DNA of 64,000 bases from Sinorhizobium alkalisoli (GCF_008932245.1 NZ_CP034910.1:372001-436000), one strand, 5' to 3'. Shown: positions 35,324 through 44,083, counted from the first letter of the stretch. Made by a program: numbers and translations. Notes: generated from the letters alone by a model not told the origin.

Positions 35324-37405
35324 TCAGGCAACGCCGGCGCGGTGGACGCGCATGTTGCCGTAGTCGAGCACCTGGGCGACGTAGCCAGGGGGCACGAGCG
35401 TGGTTGAATCATGCTGGACAATGATCGCTGGTCCGGGAACCAGGTCGCCGGCAAGAAGCTTCGCCTTGTCATAGCGCGGCGTCTCCAGCGTGCTGCCATC
35501 ATCGAATGTGGTCGACCGCACGAACTTGAGAGCCCGATCGATATCCAAGCCGTCTGTCGGCCTGAGCTTCGGCACATGCAACCGGTCGACCGAAGCCTTG
35601 CCGATGACACGCAGGGTGATCAGTTCCACCTCCGCGTCGCGGTAGCTGTAGCCGTAGTCGAGCTGGTGCTGGTCGTGGAAGCTGGTGACTACCGCAGCCT
35701 TGTTGGCTTGGGTCATCGGGCCGTCCGGCATGGTGGCGCGCAGTTCGAAGCCCTGGCCGTGGTAGCGGCACTCGGCGACGACTTCGACATGCTGGCGCTC
35801 GCGCGGAATGCCATCGTCGTCGAGCTCGGCCATGACCCGCTCGCGCAGGCGGCTGGCGGCATGATTGATGCGGGCGAGTTGGCTGTCGGTCGCCGCATTG
35901 AGTTCAACGATGACCGCTTCGGTGTGCTCATATTGCAGGTCGGTCTTAAGCAGGCCGACGGCCGCGGTGATGCCGGGCGCCACGGGCACGATGACATCCT
36001 TGGCGTAGACAGCCTCGGCAAGGGCCACGCCATGCAGCGGGCCGCCCCCCCCGAAGGGCAGGATAGAGAACTCTCGGGGATCGATGCCGCGGGCCACCGA
36101 ATTGGATCGGATGGCGAGCGCCATGTTCGAGTTGATGATCTTGAGAATGCCGAGTGCTGCGTCCTTGACCGACATGCCGAGCGGCTTGGCAATCTTCTCC
36201 TCGATAGCCTTGTGCGAGAGCGCAGGATCAAGCTTGAGATCACCGCCAAGCACGAGGTCAGGGTCGAGGCGGCCGAGCACGATCTGCGCGTCGGTCACCG
36301 TTGGCTCGGTGCCGCCGCGGCCGTAGCAGGCAGGTCCCGGCTCAGAGCCCGCCGAGCGCGGCCCGACATTGAAGGCACCCGCCTCGTCGATATAGGCAAC
36401 CGAACCGCCGCCGGCACCGATCGTCACCAGATCGATCATCGGGGTCAGCACGGGATGTCCCGACACGTAGGTATCGCGCGGGTTCATGATCTTCAAACGA
36501 CCGTCGGGAATGGTGCTGATGTCGGCCGAAGTACCGCCTATGTCGACAGTAATGATGTTCCTCTCACCAGCCATTTCGCCCTCGGAAGCGCCGCCGATAA
36601 CGCCGCCCGCCGGGCCCGACATCAGAATCCTGATCGGGCGCGCCGCGCAGGATTCGACCGTTGAGACGCCGCCGTTCGACTGCATGATGCGCAGCTTGGC
36701 CGATACGCCCGCCTCGCGCAGCTTGGATTCCAGGTCGCGCAGGTAAAAGGCGGTCTTGGGCCCGACATAGCTGTTCATCGCCGCCGTCGAGAAGCGCTCG
36801 TATTCGCGCATCACATTGGCAACCTCGCTCGACAGCGTCACGTAGGCGTCGGGCATCTCCTCGAGAATGATCTCCTTGGCCCGGCGCTCATGTGCGTCGT
36901 TAAGGAAGGAGAACATAAAGCCGACAACGATCGAACGGATGCCGCGCCTCTTGAAGAGGCGGGCGGCCGCACGCACTTCGCCCTCGTCGAGCGCGGTTTC
37001 GACCTCGCCGTTTGGCGGGACAATACGCTCACTAACCGCGATGCGGTTGCGCCGCTTCACCAGCGGTTGACTCTGCCACGGCACCGTGAAGTGCAGCGAA
37101 AAATTATACGGGCGCTTGTGACGCCCGATATGCAAGATGTCGCGGAAACCGCGCGTCGTCAGCATGCCGGTTTCGGCGCCATTATGCTCGATAGTAATGT
37201 TCGTTGCGGTGGTCGTGCCATGCACGATGAGATCGACATCGGACGCGCCAATGCCGGCCAGCTCGCAAATGTGCTTCACGCCTTCGACCACGCCGATAGA
37301 CTGATTCTTCAGCGTGGTTGGAACCTTGTGATAGAACACGCCTTTGGCGCATTCGAGCACCAGATCGGTATTCGTTCCTCCGACGTCTACGCCGATACGG
37401 GCCAT
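35324..37405 (-). CDS. hyuA: N-methylhydantoinase A / hydantoinase-oxoprolinase subunit
   Basis: ATP-binding subunit of 693 residues with an actin/hexokinase-like ATPase fold. The first phosphate loop is RIGVDVGGTNTDLVL and the second is IITVDIGGTSADIS. LIVHGTTTATNITIEHNGA and ILPFGGGGPLHGVALAEA are standard for HyuA. GGGAGG 6 bases before ATG 37405 sets the start. It lies between the amidase gene (57 bases upstream) and hyuB. In the N-methylhydantoin route it couples ATP hydrolysis to ring opening. Confidence 0.9.
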   Translation of the reverse strand: MARIGVDVGGTNTDLVLECAKGVFYHKVPTTLKNQSIGVVEGVKHICELAGIGASDVDLIVHGTTTATNITIEHNGAETGMLTTRGFRDILHIGRHKRPYNFSLHFTVPWQSQPLVKRRNRIAVSERIVPPNGEVETALDEGEVRAAARLFKRRGIRSIVVGFMFSFLNDAHERRAKEIILEEMPDAYVTLSSEVANVMREYERFSTAAMNSYVGPKTAFYLRDLESKLREAGVSAKLRIMQSNGGVSTVESCAARPIRILMSGPAGGVIGGASEGEMAGERNIITVDIGGTSADISTIPDGRLKIMNPRDTYVSGHPVLTPMIDLVTIGAGGGSVAYIDEAGAFNVGPRSAGSEPGPACYGRGGTEPTVTDAQIVLGRLDPDLVLGGDLKLDPALSHKAIEEKIAKPLGMSVKDAALGILKIINSNMALAIRSNSVARGIDPREFSILPFGGGGPLHGVALAEAVYAKDVIVPVAPGITAAVGLLKTDLQYEHTEAVIVELNAATDSQLARINHAASRLRERVMAELDDDGIPRERQHVEVVAECRYHGQGFELRATMPDGPMTQANKAAVVTSFHDQHQLDYGYSYRDAEVELITLRVIGKASVDRLHVPKLRPTDGLDIDRALKFVRSTTFDDGSTLETPRYDKAKLLAGDLVPGPAIIVQHDSTTLVPPGYVAQVLDYGNMRVHRAGVA

Positions 37406-37462
37406 GATTTTCCTCCCTGTATGTGAATGTGCGCGCCGCTGGCGGGCGCGCACGCTTCTAGG

Positions 37463-38185
37463 TCACTCGGCCGCCGCGAGGGTGGCTTTGACGGTGTTGA
37501 GGTACTGCACGCATTCATCGACGCTGTGGACATCGGCGAACTTTGCGTCGATGTCGTAGAGGTTCCAGGCGACGGCACCCGGTACGCGGTCGCCAATGCA
37601 CTCACGTACGGCGATCGTACGGAAGCCGTCGGCAAGGCCGTCGCAGATGGTAGTGCGCACGCAGGCCGTCGCGGTCACGCCTGTCACAAGGATGGTGTCG
37701 ACGCCGGCCGCACGCAGGATGCCGGCGAGGCCGGTTCCATGAAACGAACTCGCGCGCTTCTTCAGAAGCGTATATTCGCCTTCGACCGGAGCAATGCGCG
37801 AGTCGATCGCCCACAGCTCCTTGTCCTTGAGGTTGACCACGTCGATCGGGATCTTGCAGTGCCAGAGACCCATGTCGGTGAAACTGGCGTCGCGGTCGGT
37901 GATTTCATAGGCGGTGGTGACATGGATCACCGGGTGACCATTGTCGCGGCAGGCCTTGAGCAGCCGCTGCATGCCCGGGATGATCTCCTTGTCCATCGCC
38001 TCCTGGTCGCAGGTGAACGGGTTGCCGGGCCGGGTCCACGCATTGGCGAGATCGACGCTGACCAGCGCGGGACGGCTGCCGAAGCCGACCCGCCGCTGGA
38101 AGCCGCGCTCCTGATAGATCTTGGTGGAAGCGTCGAACGCCTGCTTCAGCATGCGGTCAAGTTCTTTGTTGTCGACATTGCTCAT
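37463..38185 (-). CDS. N-carbamoylsarcosine amidohydrolase
   Basis: Cysteine hydrolase of 240 residues in the isochorismatase superfamily, with strong likeness to Arthrobacter N-carbamoylsarcosine amidohydrolase: GFGSRPALVSVDLANAWTRPG, FTDMGLWHCKIPIDVVNLK, KRASSFHGTGLAGILRAAGVDTILVTGVTATACVRTT. The triad is D45, K142 or K143, and C175. It releases sarcosine, CO2 and ammonia. It is the first gene of the operon to hyuA, hyuB and the permease, divergent from a LysR gene. The product order amidase-hydantoinase fits the N-methylhydantoin route of creatinine use. Confidence 0.9.
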   Translation of the reverse strand: MSNVDNKELDRMLKQAFDASTKIYQERGFQRRVGFGSRPALVSVDLANAWTRPGNPFTCDQEAMDKEIIPGMQRLLKACRDNGHPVIHVTTAYEITDRDASFTDMGLWHCKIPIDVVNLKDKELWAIDSRIAPVEGEYTLLKKRASSFHGTGLAGILRAAGVDTILVTGVTATACVRTTICDGLADGFRTIAVRECIGDRVPGAVAWNLYDIDAKFADVHSVDECVQYLNTVKATLAAAE

Positions 38186-38375
38186 GAGGTTTCCTCTCGA
38201 CTACGCGGCGCTGGCCGCCTGATCCGGTTTCGATGACCGTTTGCCGTTTTCGGTTCCGGTTATCTACGAGCGAGAATGCCGTTCAGCCGAGAAATTCGGA
38301 AATGGTCTTTCGCCAATTATTGTTGCGCGCTATGCATCAATATAAAAACGACCAAAACCCTGAGATTGCTTGGCC

Positions 38376-39275
38376 ATGGATCTCGAAGCCGGACTTGAGC
38401 TCACCCAATCCTTCCTAATAGTTGCAGAGGAACTGAACTTCCGCCGCAGCGCTGAACGGCTGAATGTCGATCAGTCGGCGCTTACCCGCCGCATCCAGAA
38501 GCTGGAGCATCTCCTGGGTTTCGCTCTCTTTGAGCGCAGCACGCGAGAAGTGTCGCTAACGCCGGCTGGCCGCCGCTTCTACGAGGAGAACGCCCGGCTG
38601 ATGCACGATTATGCTCGTTCGGTGAAGGCTGCCCGCCTGGTTGCCGAAGGCAAGACCGGTGAGCTGCGCGTTGCCTACATGGCGTTCGCCGCGACCGAAT
38701 TGATGCCAAATGCGGTGCTGCGCTTCCGCAACGCCTATCCACATGTTGAGGTGAACCTTCGCTACATCCGCACACAGGGGCAGAAGCTTGCCCTGGCCGA
38801 TGACGAGGTCGACGTCGGCTATATGATCGGGCCGTTCGACCATACCGACTTTCACAGTCTGCTGCTCACCTCGGACCCGCTCTACGTTGTTACTCCGCGG
38901 AATCATGCGCTACTCCACAGACCCGAGATCAGGCCGGCAGACCTCGCCGACTACAACCTCATCCTCGGCGACATGATCGAGTGGGAAGCTTATCGCTGGC
39001 GGCTCAACGAGATGTTCTCTGCCGAAGGCGTGCCGCTCAACATCACGCTTGAGGCCTCGAACACCCTAGCGTTGCTGGGGCTGGTAGCCGCAGGTCTCGG
39101 CGTCACGGTCTACCCGGAAAGCCTGATCGGCTTCCTCGGTCGCAACGTCGAGGTGCGGCCGATCATGCATCCCGATTTCCGCATCCAGACAATTCTTGTG
39201 TGGAAGCGTTCCAACCGGGCGAAGTCGGTCCGTCATTTCGTCGACATTGCCAAGAACCTGCCGCCGCGCATCTGA
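38376..39275 (+). CDS. LysR-family regulator of the N-methylhydantoin operon
   Basis: LTTR of 299 residues. The N-terminal HTH is LELTQSFLIVAEELNFRRSAERLNVDQSALTRRIQKLEHLLGFALFER. The inducer-binding domain ends with LVAAGLGVTVYPESLIG. ATG 38376 is chosen over a TTG at 38370. It is divergent from the amidase gene with 190 bases between, the classic LysR layout, and probably activates that operon in response to N-methylhydantoin, creatinine or a product. The gap is AT-rich near 38310-38360 but no firm T-N11-A box can be picked. Confidence 0.88.
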   Translation: MDLEAGLELTQSFLIVAEELNFRRSAERLNVDQSALTRRIQKLEHLLGFALFERSTREVSLTPAGRRFYEENARLMHDYARSVKAARLVAEGKTGELRVAYMAFAATELMPNAVLRFRNAYPHVEVNLRYIRTQGQKLALADDEVDVGYMIGPFDHTDFHSLLLTSDPLYVVTPRNHALLHRPEIRPADLADYNLILGDMIEWEAYRWRLNEMFSAEGVPLNITLEASNTLALLGLVAAGLGVTVYPESLIGFLGRNVEVRPIMHPDFRIQTILVWKRSNRAKSVRHFVDIAKNLPPRI

Positions 39276-39444
39276 GAGAACGGCCGCAGATTCAGCTCCA
39301 GCAGGTTGATATGGAGACCGCCGTCCAACGAAGGACGCTCGCCTTGAAGGGGCACGAATTGTCGGCCGTGATTATTTGCCCCGCCACGGCGACTTCTCCG
39401 ATCTTGGGAAGGAACCTTCGTTCGCCATCCAGCTGACGATTTTG

Positions 39445-39482
39445 TGCTTGCATAATCAGCAAGCATCTTTATATTTGCTAGC
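39445..39482 (+). promoter_or_regulatory. hicAB promoter and palindromic operator
   Basis: Inverted repeat TGCTTGC (39445-39451) / GCAAGCA (39459-39465), spacer ATAATCA. It overlaps a promoter TTGCAT (39448-39453), 16-base gap, TATATT (39470-39475). Transcription would then start about 39482-39483, at the hicA ATG, which has no ribosome site, so the message may be leaderless. HicB or HicAB is the likely ligand. Confidence 0.6.
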
Positions 39483-39737
39483 ATGAACAGCAAGCAGAGA
39501 AAGACCCTCGCGGCCGTATTCAAGGACCCGGTCTCGGGAACCATTGAATGGGCCGCTATAGAGAACCTGCTTGTAGCTGTCGGAGCGAACGTAATCGAGG
39601 GAAACGGTTCCCGCGTTAAGTTTGAAAAGGACGGCATCATTGCGAGCTTCCATCGACCTCATCCGGACAAGGAAGCAAAGCGCTATCAGGTGCGCGATGC
39701 TCGCGAGTTCCTGATGCAGATTGGAGTAACCCCATGA
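39483..39737 (+). CDS. hicA: HicA-family mRNA interferase toxin
   Basis: Toxin of 84 residues with the dsRBD-like HicA/YcfA fold: TIEWAAIENLLVAVGANVIEGNGSRVKFEKDGIIASFHRPHPDKEAKRYQVRDAREFLMQIGV. The conserved His in SFHRPHP is the catalytic residue in characterised HicA proteins. It overlaps hicB by 4 bases. HicA cleaves mRNA and tmRNA unless bound by HicB. The cassette lies in the accessory stretch between the two regulator repeats. Confidence 0.88.
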   Translation: MNSKQRKTLAAVFKDPVSGTIEWAAIENLLVAVGANVIEGNGSRVKFEKDGIIASFHRPHPDKEAKRYQVRDAREFLMQIGVTP

Positions 39738-40090
39738 ACACCATGACCTACAACGGCTATCACGCTCGCATCGAATACGACGCTGAGGACGAAGTGTTTT
39801 TCGGCAAGATTGCAGGTATCTCCGATGTAATCGGCTTTCACGGTGACAGCGTCGCTGAACTCAAGAAAGCCTTCCAAGAGGCAGTCGATGACTACCTCGA
39901 GACCTGCAACAAAATCGGCAAAGAGCCTCAACGACCCTATTCTGGGAAGATGATGTTTCGTGTCGCTCCCGAAGTCCATCGCCGAGCAGCTCTCGCCGCT
40001 GAGCTTTCGGGAAAGAGTCTCAACCAGTGGGCAGAAGAGGTGCTGGAAAAAGCCGCCGACCACTTTTCCGAGGCACGCCTGTCAGCGTAG
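39734..40090 (+). CDS. hicB: HicB-family antitoxin with RHH DNA-binding tail
   Basis: Antitoxin of 118 residues. The N-terminal degenerate RNase H-like domain reads YHARIEYDAEDEVFFGKIAGISDVIGFHGDSVAELKKAFQEAVDDYLE. The C-terminal ribbon-helix-helix (GKMMFRVAPEVHRRAALAAELSGKSLNQWAEEVLEKAA) binds DNA. It overlaps hicA and probably represses the pair through the palindrome at 39445-39465. Confidence 0.9.
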   Translation: MNTMTYNGYHARIEYDAEDEVFFGKIAGISDVIGFHGDSVAELKKAFQEAVDDYLETCNKIGKEPQRPYSGKMMFRVAPEVHRRAALAAELSGKSLNQWAEEVLEKAADHFSEARLSA

Positions 40091-40454
40091 TACCGTTGCG
40101 GCCATCGTAGAACCGTTCACCATATCGCTCACCGGCGACTCCGATGAACTGATGAACTGGCGTTCCATTCGATACATATGCGACTTTCGCAGCACAGAAC
40201 GAGAACGCCAGCTGACTCCGCCGCCAACGGAAGGCTGCCATTTGTACTCTGCACAAGCATGGAACCCGGGAAGCAATCAAGAAGAAGAAGACTATTTAGA
40301 TGGAGCGCATCTCGTAAAGAGCCGTTTCACCCGTGTAGGTGCCAAGGCGGCCGCAAGGCCCGCCTGCCCTGCTCCATTGACCAGTGCATCAGACTTGGAA
40401 CAGTCGTCATTCGAAATGTGCCTCTTTTGCGGGGAACGTCGCGGTAAGCGTTCT
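40091..40454. other. Gene-free stretch after hicB
   Basis: No supported gene. It contains the first copy of a roughly 92-bp repeat (40233-40324) that recurs at the edge of the second regulator copy (44017-44112). Otherwise only short frames without homology. Confidence 0.5.
40233..40324. repeat. Short dispersed repeat, copy 1 (partner 44017-44112)
   Basis: Shared elements with 44017-44112 in order: GGCTGCC, TACTC, GCACA, GCAATCAAGA, AGATGGA.CGCATCTCGTA and AGAGC. Identity is about 75% overall and higher at the right end. Nature unknown; it may be an IS end or a MITE-like element. Confidence 0.55.
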
Positions 40455-40694
40455 TCAGAATGGAAAGGGAGCGTAGAAATTTCTGATCCCGACCACAGGG
40501 TGGTCACATCGGGCGTCGAACTTCCAGAGCGGCTCCACGCGGCGGCAAGACGGATCGGTGCGGTAGGGATGCACCGCCAACTGGCCAGAAGCGATTGGAA
40601 TGCCTGAGCTTACGCAGCCAACGAGAGTTATTGCGGTGATCAGCATGGCGCTTGCGATCCGTGTCTGCGCCAGAACAATGATTATTACGTGCAT
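40455..40694 (-). CDS. Putative small lipoprotein
   Basis: Protein of 79 residues starting MHVIIIVLAQTRIASAML. AAGGA lies 7 bases before ATG 40694. The signal peptide ends in a lipobox-like ITLVGC; the mature part begins CVSSGIPIASGQLAVHPYRT and is rich in Cys, Arg and Pro (DPSCRRVEPLWKFDARCDHP). It follows the ArsR gene by 41 bases on the same strand, suggesting an operon. Function unknown; four Cys might bind a metal, in keeping with the regulator. Confidence 0.5.
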   Translation of the reverse strand: MHVIIIVLAQTRIASAMLITAITLVGCVSSGIPIASGQLAVHPYRTDPSCRRVEPLWKFDARCDHPVVGIRNFYAPFPF

Positions 40695-40735
40695 CCATGC
40701 GTCCTTATGCATATTTATGGTAAAATTCAATCGAC

Positions 40736-41107
40736 CTATCGCGGCTCGGCCGGGCAACATAGCGGCAGCACAGCCTTGAGCTGGCCCAGGATTGCCTCAA
40801 AGCGCTGGATGCTGGCGAGAGCGTCAAGTTCATAGAACACATGCCGCCCTTCCTGACTGGCGCACACGATCCCCCCGCGTTCGAGCACTTGAAGGTGCCG
40901 CGAGATCACCGAGCGGTCTTGCGGAAGCTCTTCAGCAATGGCACCGACATCCGATCGACCCTTCCGGATCAGGACCAATATAATCTCGATACGGACAGGT
41001 TCGCACAGGGCGCGGAAGAACTGCGCATCAAGGATGCCGGCAACTCTGTCGGCCGCAGCTTGGCGAGAAATGCAGGAGCTATCGGGTGCGGTGGAATTCT
41101 GCGTCAT
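40736..41107 (-). CDS. ArsR-family transcriptional regulator
   Basis: Winged-helix repressor of 123 residues. The core is FFRALCEPVRIEIILVLIRKGRSDVGAIAEELPQDRSVISRHLQVLERGGIVCASQEGRHVFYELD. Cysteines occur at the N-terminus (SSCIS), in ALCEP near the canonical ArsR metal position, and in the tail (LPLCCPAE), so thiol or metal sensing is possible. No ribosome site precedes ATG 41107, and the promoter position suggests leaderless translation. A second ATG at 41128 is less likely. It is followed by the small lipoprotein gene. Confidence 0.82.
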   Translation of the reverse strand: MTQNSTAPDSSCISRQAAADRVAGILDAQFFRALCEPVRIEIILVLIRKGRSDVGAIAEELPQDRSVISRHLQVLERGGIVCASQEGRHVFYELDALASIQRFEAILGQLKAVLPLCCPAEPR

Positions 41108-41110
41108 GAT

Positions 41111-41143
41111 ATATGCATATGTGCACATTCAGACACATGTCAA
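41111..41143 (-). promoter_or_regulatory. arsR promoter with palindromes
   Basis: On the minus strand TTGACA (41143-41138) is followed after 18 bases by TATGCA (41119-41114). The expected start of transcription is near 41107, the A of the ATG. Palindromes ATATGCATAT (41111-41120) and GTGCAC (41121-41126) cover the -10 and spacer, a likely ArsR operator. Confidence 0.55.
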
Positions 41144-41668
41144 GAGGTTGAAGCGACATCGCTGCCAGATGGTGGCGGGATTTGGAGGGAAGCAGGCCCC
41201 GCAGTGATTTCCATTCCTCCTCCATCAGACCGCCTCGCATCTACTGGTCTCCGCTAACTCCGCATGGCAATGGGCTGCGAGCGCATGCAGACGCCGGAGG
41301 GTGACAAATGCGGCGCGCACTTCCCTTGTCTGGGCGATATAAGTAGTCCTGATGGAAGCTAGGCTACGACAACCGACGAAGGCAGCGAGCGGCCGCGCAA
41401 GATCGTTCACGTGGACATGGATGCCTTCTACGCGTCCGTCGAACAGCGCGACAATCCGGAACTCAGGGGCCTGCCGGTGCCGTCGGTCATCCTGCGGCCC
41501 GTGGTGTCATGGCCGCCCCAGCTACGAGGCACGGAAGTTCGGTGTCCATTCGGCGATCCCTTCGGTGACACCATTCGTCGTCCTTCCAAAACCGCTTGCA
41601 TTGTCGAAGCGATCTATCTATTTTGCAACCAGTTGTAGTTTGCAATCATTAGCGAAGGAGTCGGATCG
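41144..41668. other. Stretch without intact gene, holding a dinB relic
   Basis: Apart from the DNA polymerase IV fragment at 41399-41573 I see no gene. 41144-41398 shows nothing recognisable. The GST gene begins at 41669 after AGCGAAGGAG (41651-41660). Confidence 0.55.
41399..41573 (+). pseudogene. dinB: Fragment of DNA polymerase IV (dinB)
   Basis: One frame reads [27 protein letters not shown] (41399-41480), the Y-family N-terminus with the catalytic [10 protein letters not shown] motif. After a frame change the next conserved block [18 protein letters not shown] appears (41520-41573). The rest of the polymerase is missing. This is a truncated, frameshifted remnant, probably from a rearrangement in this accessory stretch. 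Confidence 0.75.
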
Positions 41669-42250
41669 ATGAAGCTCTACTCAGCGCCCGGTTTCACCAG
41701 CTTGGCCGACCATATCGCGATGCTGGAGGCTGGAATTCAGTTCGACTTGGTCAAGGTCGACCTCGAGACTAAACAGATTGAAGGCGGCGGCCGTTACACG
41801 GACATCAACCCGACGGGCTATGTGCCTGCCCTTATGTTTGACGATGGTGAGGTACTGACCGAGAATGTCGCGATCCTGGCATTGATCGCCGATCGCGCAC
41901 CGGAGCTCGCGCCGCATGGTCAACTGGGTCGGTACCGCCTGCTCGAGATGCTGAGCCTCATCGCGACCGAGATTCACAAGCGCTTTCCCACCTACTTGTC
42001 GCTTCCGGAGGAAGTCAGGGGGCTGACCGGCCAGCAAATATTGCACTGGTTTGGGTTCCTCGCGGGCCGATTGGATCGGGGTTACCTTTTCGGAGAGACC
42101 TTTACGGTTGCGGATGCCTATCTCTTCCAATTGGCGTGGGGTGCGGCGCAACTCGGGTTCCCTCTGCCCGAACCGTTTGGCGATTACATCGCACGGATCG
42201 AACAGCGGCCTGCGGTGCAAGCGGCGCTGCGCCGCGAGGGCCTCGCATGA
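41669..42250 (+). CDS. Glutathione S-transferase family protein
   Basis: GST of 193 residues. The N-terminal thioredoxin-like half has KLYSAPGFTSLADHIAMLEAG and NPTGYVPALMFDDGEVLTENVAILALIAD (cis-Pro and Glu/Asn glutathione contacts). The helical C-terminal half has GYLFGETFTVADAYLFQLAWG. It resembles the beta class, where a Ser or Cys near the start (S5) activates glutathione. GAAGGAG lies before the ATG. It overlaps the alpha/beta hydrolase gene by 4 bases. Confidence 0.88.
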   Translation: MKLYSAPGFTSLADHIAMLEAGIQFDLVKVDLETKQIEGGGRYTDINPTGYVPALMFDDGEVLTENVAILALIADRAPELAPHGQLGRYRLLEMLSLIATEIHKRFPTYLSLPEEVRGLTGQQILHWFGFLAGRLDRGYLFGETFTVADAYLFQLAWGAAQLGFPLPEPFGDYIARIEQRPAVQAALRREGLA

Positions 42251-43119
42251 GTGAGCTAGTCATTCGCACTGATGGGGTCGAGCTCGCGACGCAGAACTTC
42301 GGCAATCCAACCCATCCACCGCTACTTCTCATCATGGGCGGAATGGCGTCCATGCTGTGGTGGCCAGACGAATTCTGTCATCGGCTTGCCGAGCGGGGCC
42401 GGTTCGTCATCCGCTATGACCAGCGTGATTCCGGTCTTTCGACGAAATATCCCCCCGGTCAGCCGGGCTACACCTTCGACGACGCCGTCGATGACGTTTT
42501 CCGCGTTCTCGACGGCTACGGGATTTCGAAAGCCCATATCGTCGGCTTTTCCCTGGGCGGCATGGTGGGCCAAGTCGCTGCGCTGAAGAGTCCGCAACGC
42601 ATGCTTTCCCTGACGGCGGTGAGCACGTCGCCGGTGGGAGTGAACACGTCCGACCTTCCGGCCAGCGGCGAGGCTTGGATGGAACATATGTCCGTGGAGG
42701 CGGACTGGTCGGACCGGGCAGACGCGGTCGCGTACCTGGTCGAGGACGCGCGCCTGACTGCCGGGACGGCGCATCCGTTCGACGAAGCCGGGACCCGCGC
42801 CTTCATCGAACGGGATTTCGACCGGTCCGGAGGCTATCTCAGCGCCACCAACCACAGCATCCTCTTTGAGGTCGGCGAGAGGTGGCAGGGCCGCCTGAAC
42901 CAAATAAAAGTGCCCCTTCTCGTCGTTCATGGCACGGCCGATCCGGTTTTTCCAGTTGAACACGGGGAGGCCCTCGCGCGAGCGGTAGCGAATGCGAACT
43001 TCATGAAGATCGAAGGTGGCGGCCATGAAATTCATCCCGGAGATTGGGAAGAGATCATTTCTGCTATCGACGAACAAGTCGGGGAACGAAGTCCCTTCAA
43101 GCGAGACAAGACCAAGTGA
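42247..43119 (+). CDS. Alpha/beta-fold hydrolase
   Basis: Hydrolase of 290 residues. The nucleophile elbow is GFSLGGMVG (Ser), the oxyanion strand is PPLLLIMGGMASMLWW, and the catalytic Asp and His are in VHGTADPVFPVEH and GGGHEIHPGDW. The motif DQRDSGLS after FVIRYD is typical of epoxide-hydrolase or esterase-like members (relatives of RdmC/aclacinomycin methylesterase). It is translationally coupled to the GST, so it may act on a glutathione conjugate or related xenobiotic; the substrate is unknown. Confidence 0.85.
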   Translation: MSELVIRTDGVELATQNFGNPTHPPLLLIMGGMASMLWWPDEFCHRLAERGRFVIRYDQRDSGLSTKYPPGQPGYTFDDAVDDVFRVLDGYGISKAHIVGFSLGGMVGQVAALKSPQRMLSLTAVSTSPVGVNTSDLPASGEAWMEHMSVEADWSDRADAVAYLVEDARLTAGTAHPFDEAGTRAFIERDFDRSGGYLSATNHSILFEVGERWQGRLNQIKVPLLVVHGTADPVFPVEHGEALARAVANANFMKIEGGGHEIHPGDWEEIISAIDEQVGERSPFKRDKTK

Positions 43120-43209
43120 CGGTGGAGATATCGAATCGTGCCGACTTTTATGACGGCGTTCGGGTCCCGCCACCGGACAAGCGCGAGGTCGAGCTTGTCG
43201 TAGGGCCGA

Positions 43210-43644
43210 TCAATCACCCAAGCCTTCGGGCGGCAGATTGGCCGGGTTCCACACGACCTCCCACAGATGCCCGTCTGGATCGGTGAAATATCCGGCATAT
43301 CCACCATAGAATGTCTTTTCGGCAGGTTTTACGATCCGCGCGCCGGCACCGGCTGCCTCTTCCATGACCTCGTCCACTTCGCTTCGGCGGGAGACATTAT
43401 GGCCGATCGAGAACGACGTCGCGCTGGATGGGGCCTTCGGCAAGCCGCTGTCATGCGCCAGGTCGTCCTGCGCCCAGATTGCCAGTTTCATGCCGCTCGC
43501 GAGATCGAAAAACGCCACGGCGCCATGCTCGAATTCGCGGCCGACGATCCCTTGCGTGGGCAGGTTCAGACCGTCGCGATAGAACGCAAGCGACCGTTCC
43601 AGGTCGGCGACGCCAAGCGTCAGGACAGATATCCGTGCCTTCAT
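43210..43644 (-). CDS. VOC-family (glyoxalase/bleomycin-resistance-like) protein
   Basis: Protein of 144 residues with two VOC modules. ISVLTLGVADLERSLAFYRDGLNLPTQG opens the first and YGGYAGYFTDPDGHLWEVVWNP closes the second, with the metal-ligand Glu in WEVVWN. GGAGGA 6 bases before ATG 43644 sets the start. It is convergent with the GST/hydrolase pair. Likely a metal-dependent lyase, dioxygenase or binding protein for a small electrophile. Confidence 0.82.
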   Translation of the reverse strand: MKARISVLTLGVADLERSLAFYRDGLNLPTQGIVGREFEHGAVAFFDLASGMKLAIWAQDDLAHDSGLPKAPSSATSFSIGHNVSRRSEVDEVMEEAAGAGARIVKPAEKTFYGGYAGYFTDPDGHLWEVVWNPANLPPEGLGD

Positions 43645-44083
43645 GATCATTCCTCCATCCGATCGAGCTATGCCATGTCGCAGCATTGACTCACTGCCAG
43701 CCTAGTGTTGGAAGCAGATTTTTCTTGGGCTCGGAACGAGCCGGTCCCTTCACCGGTCGGCGAGAACAGCCACGAGATCCTTCAAGCCGGTTATCTTGAC
43801 ATTTGCCTGAGACGCCTCGGGCCGCCGCGCAGGCACGAATCCCCAAGGACTGCGAATGAGAGCACCGCGAACAGCCCGGCCTGCCTTGATGGAAGCACAT
43901 CATTGTCGCGCCAGCCCCCCAACAGGCGGATGATGCATATGGTCGGCCACGACGCCGCATTTTCAGAGCGCCGCTGCCGCTTCCTCCGGTTGGTTGCCAG
44001 CTATACCCTACAGCAGGGCTGCCGTTCATACTCGGCACACACAACAATGCCAATGCGCACTGCATGGCAATCAAGACGACGAC
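43645..44083. other. Gene-free stretch before the second regulator copy
   Basis: Short broken frames only. Its right end (from 44017) is the second copy of the 92-bp repeat seen at 40233-40324, which runs into the regulator gene. Confidence 0.5.

Noticed and set aside
43691..44074. 127-codon minus-strand frame before regulator copy 2
   Set aside because: No motif, basic low-complexity translation and overlap with the short repeat.
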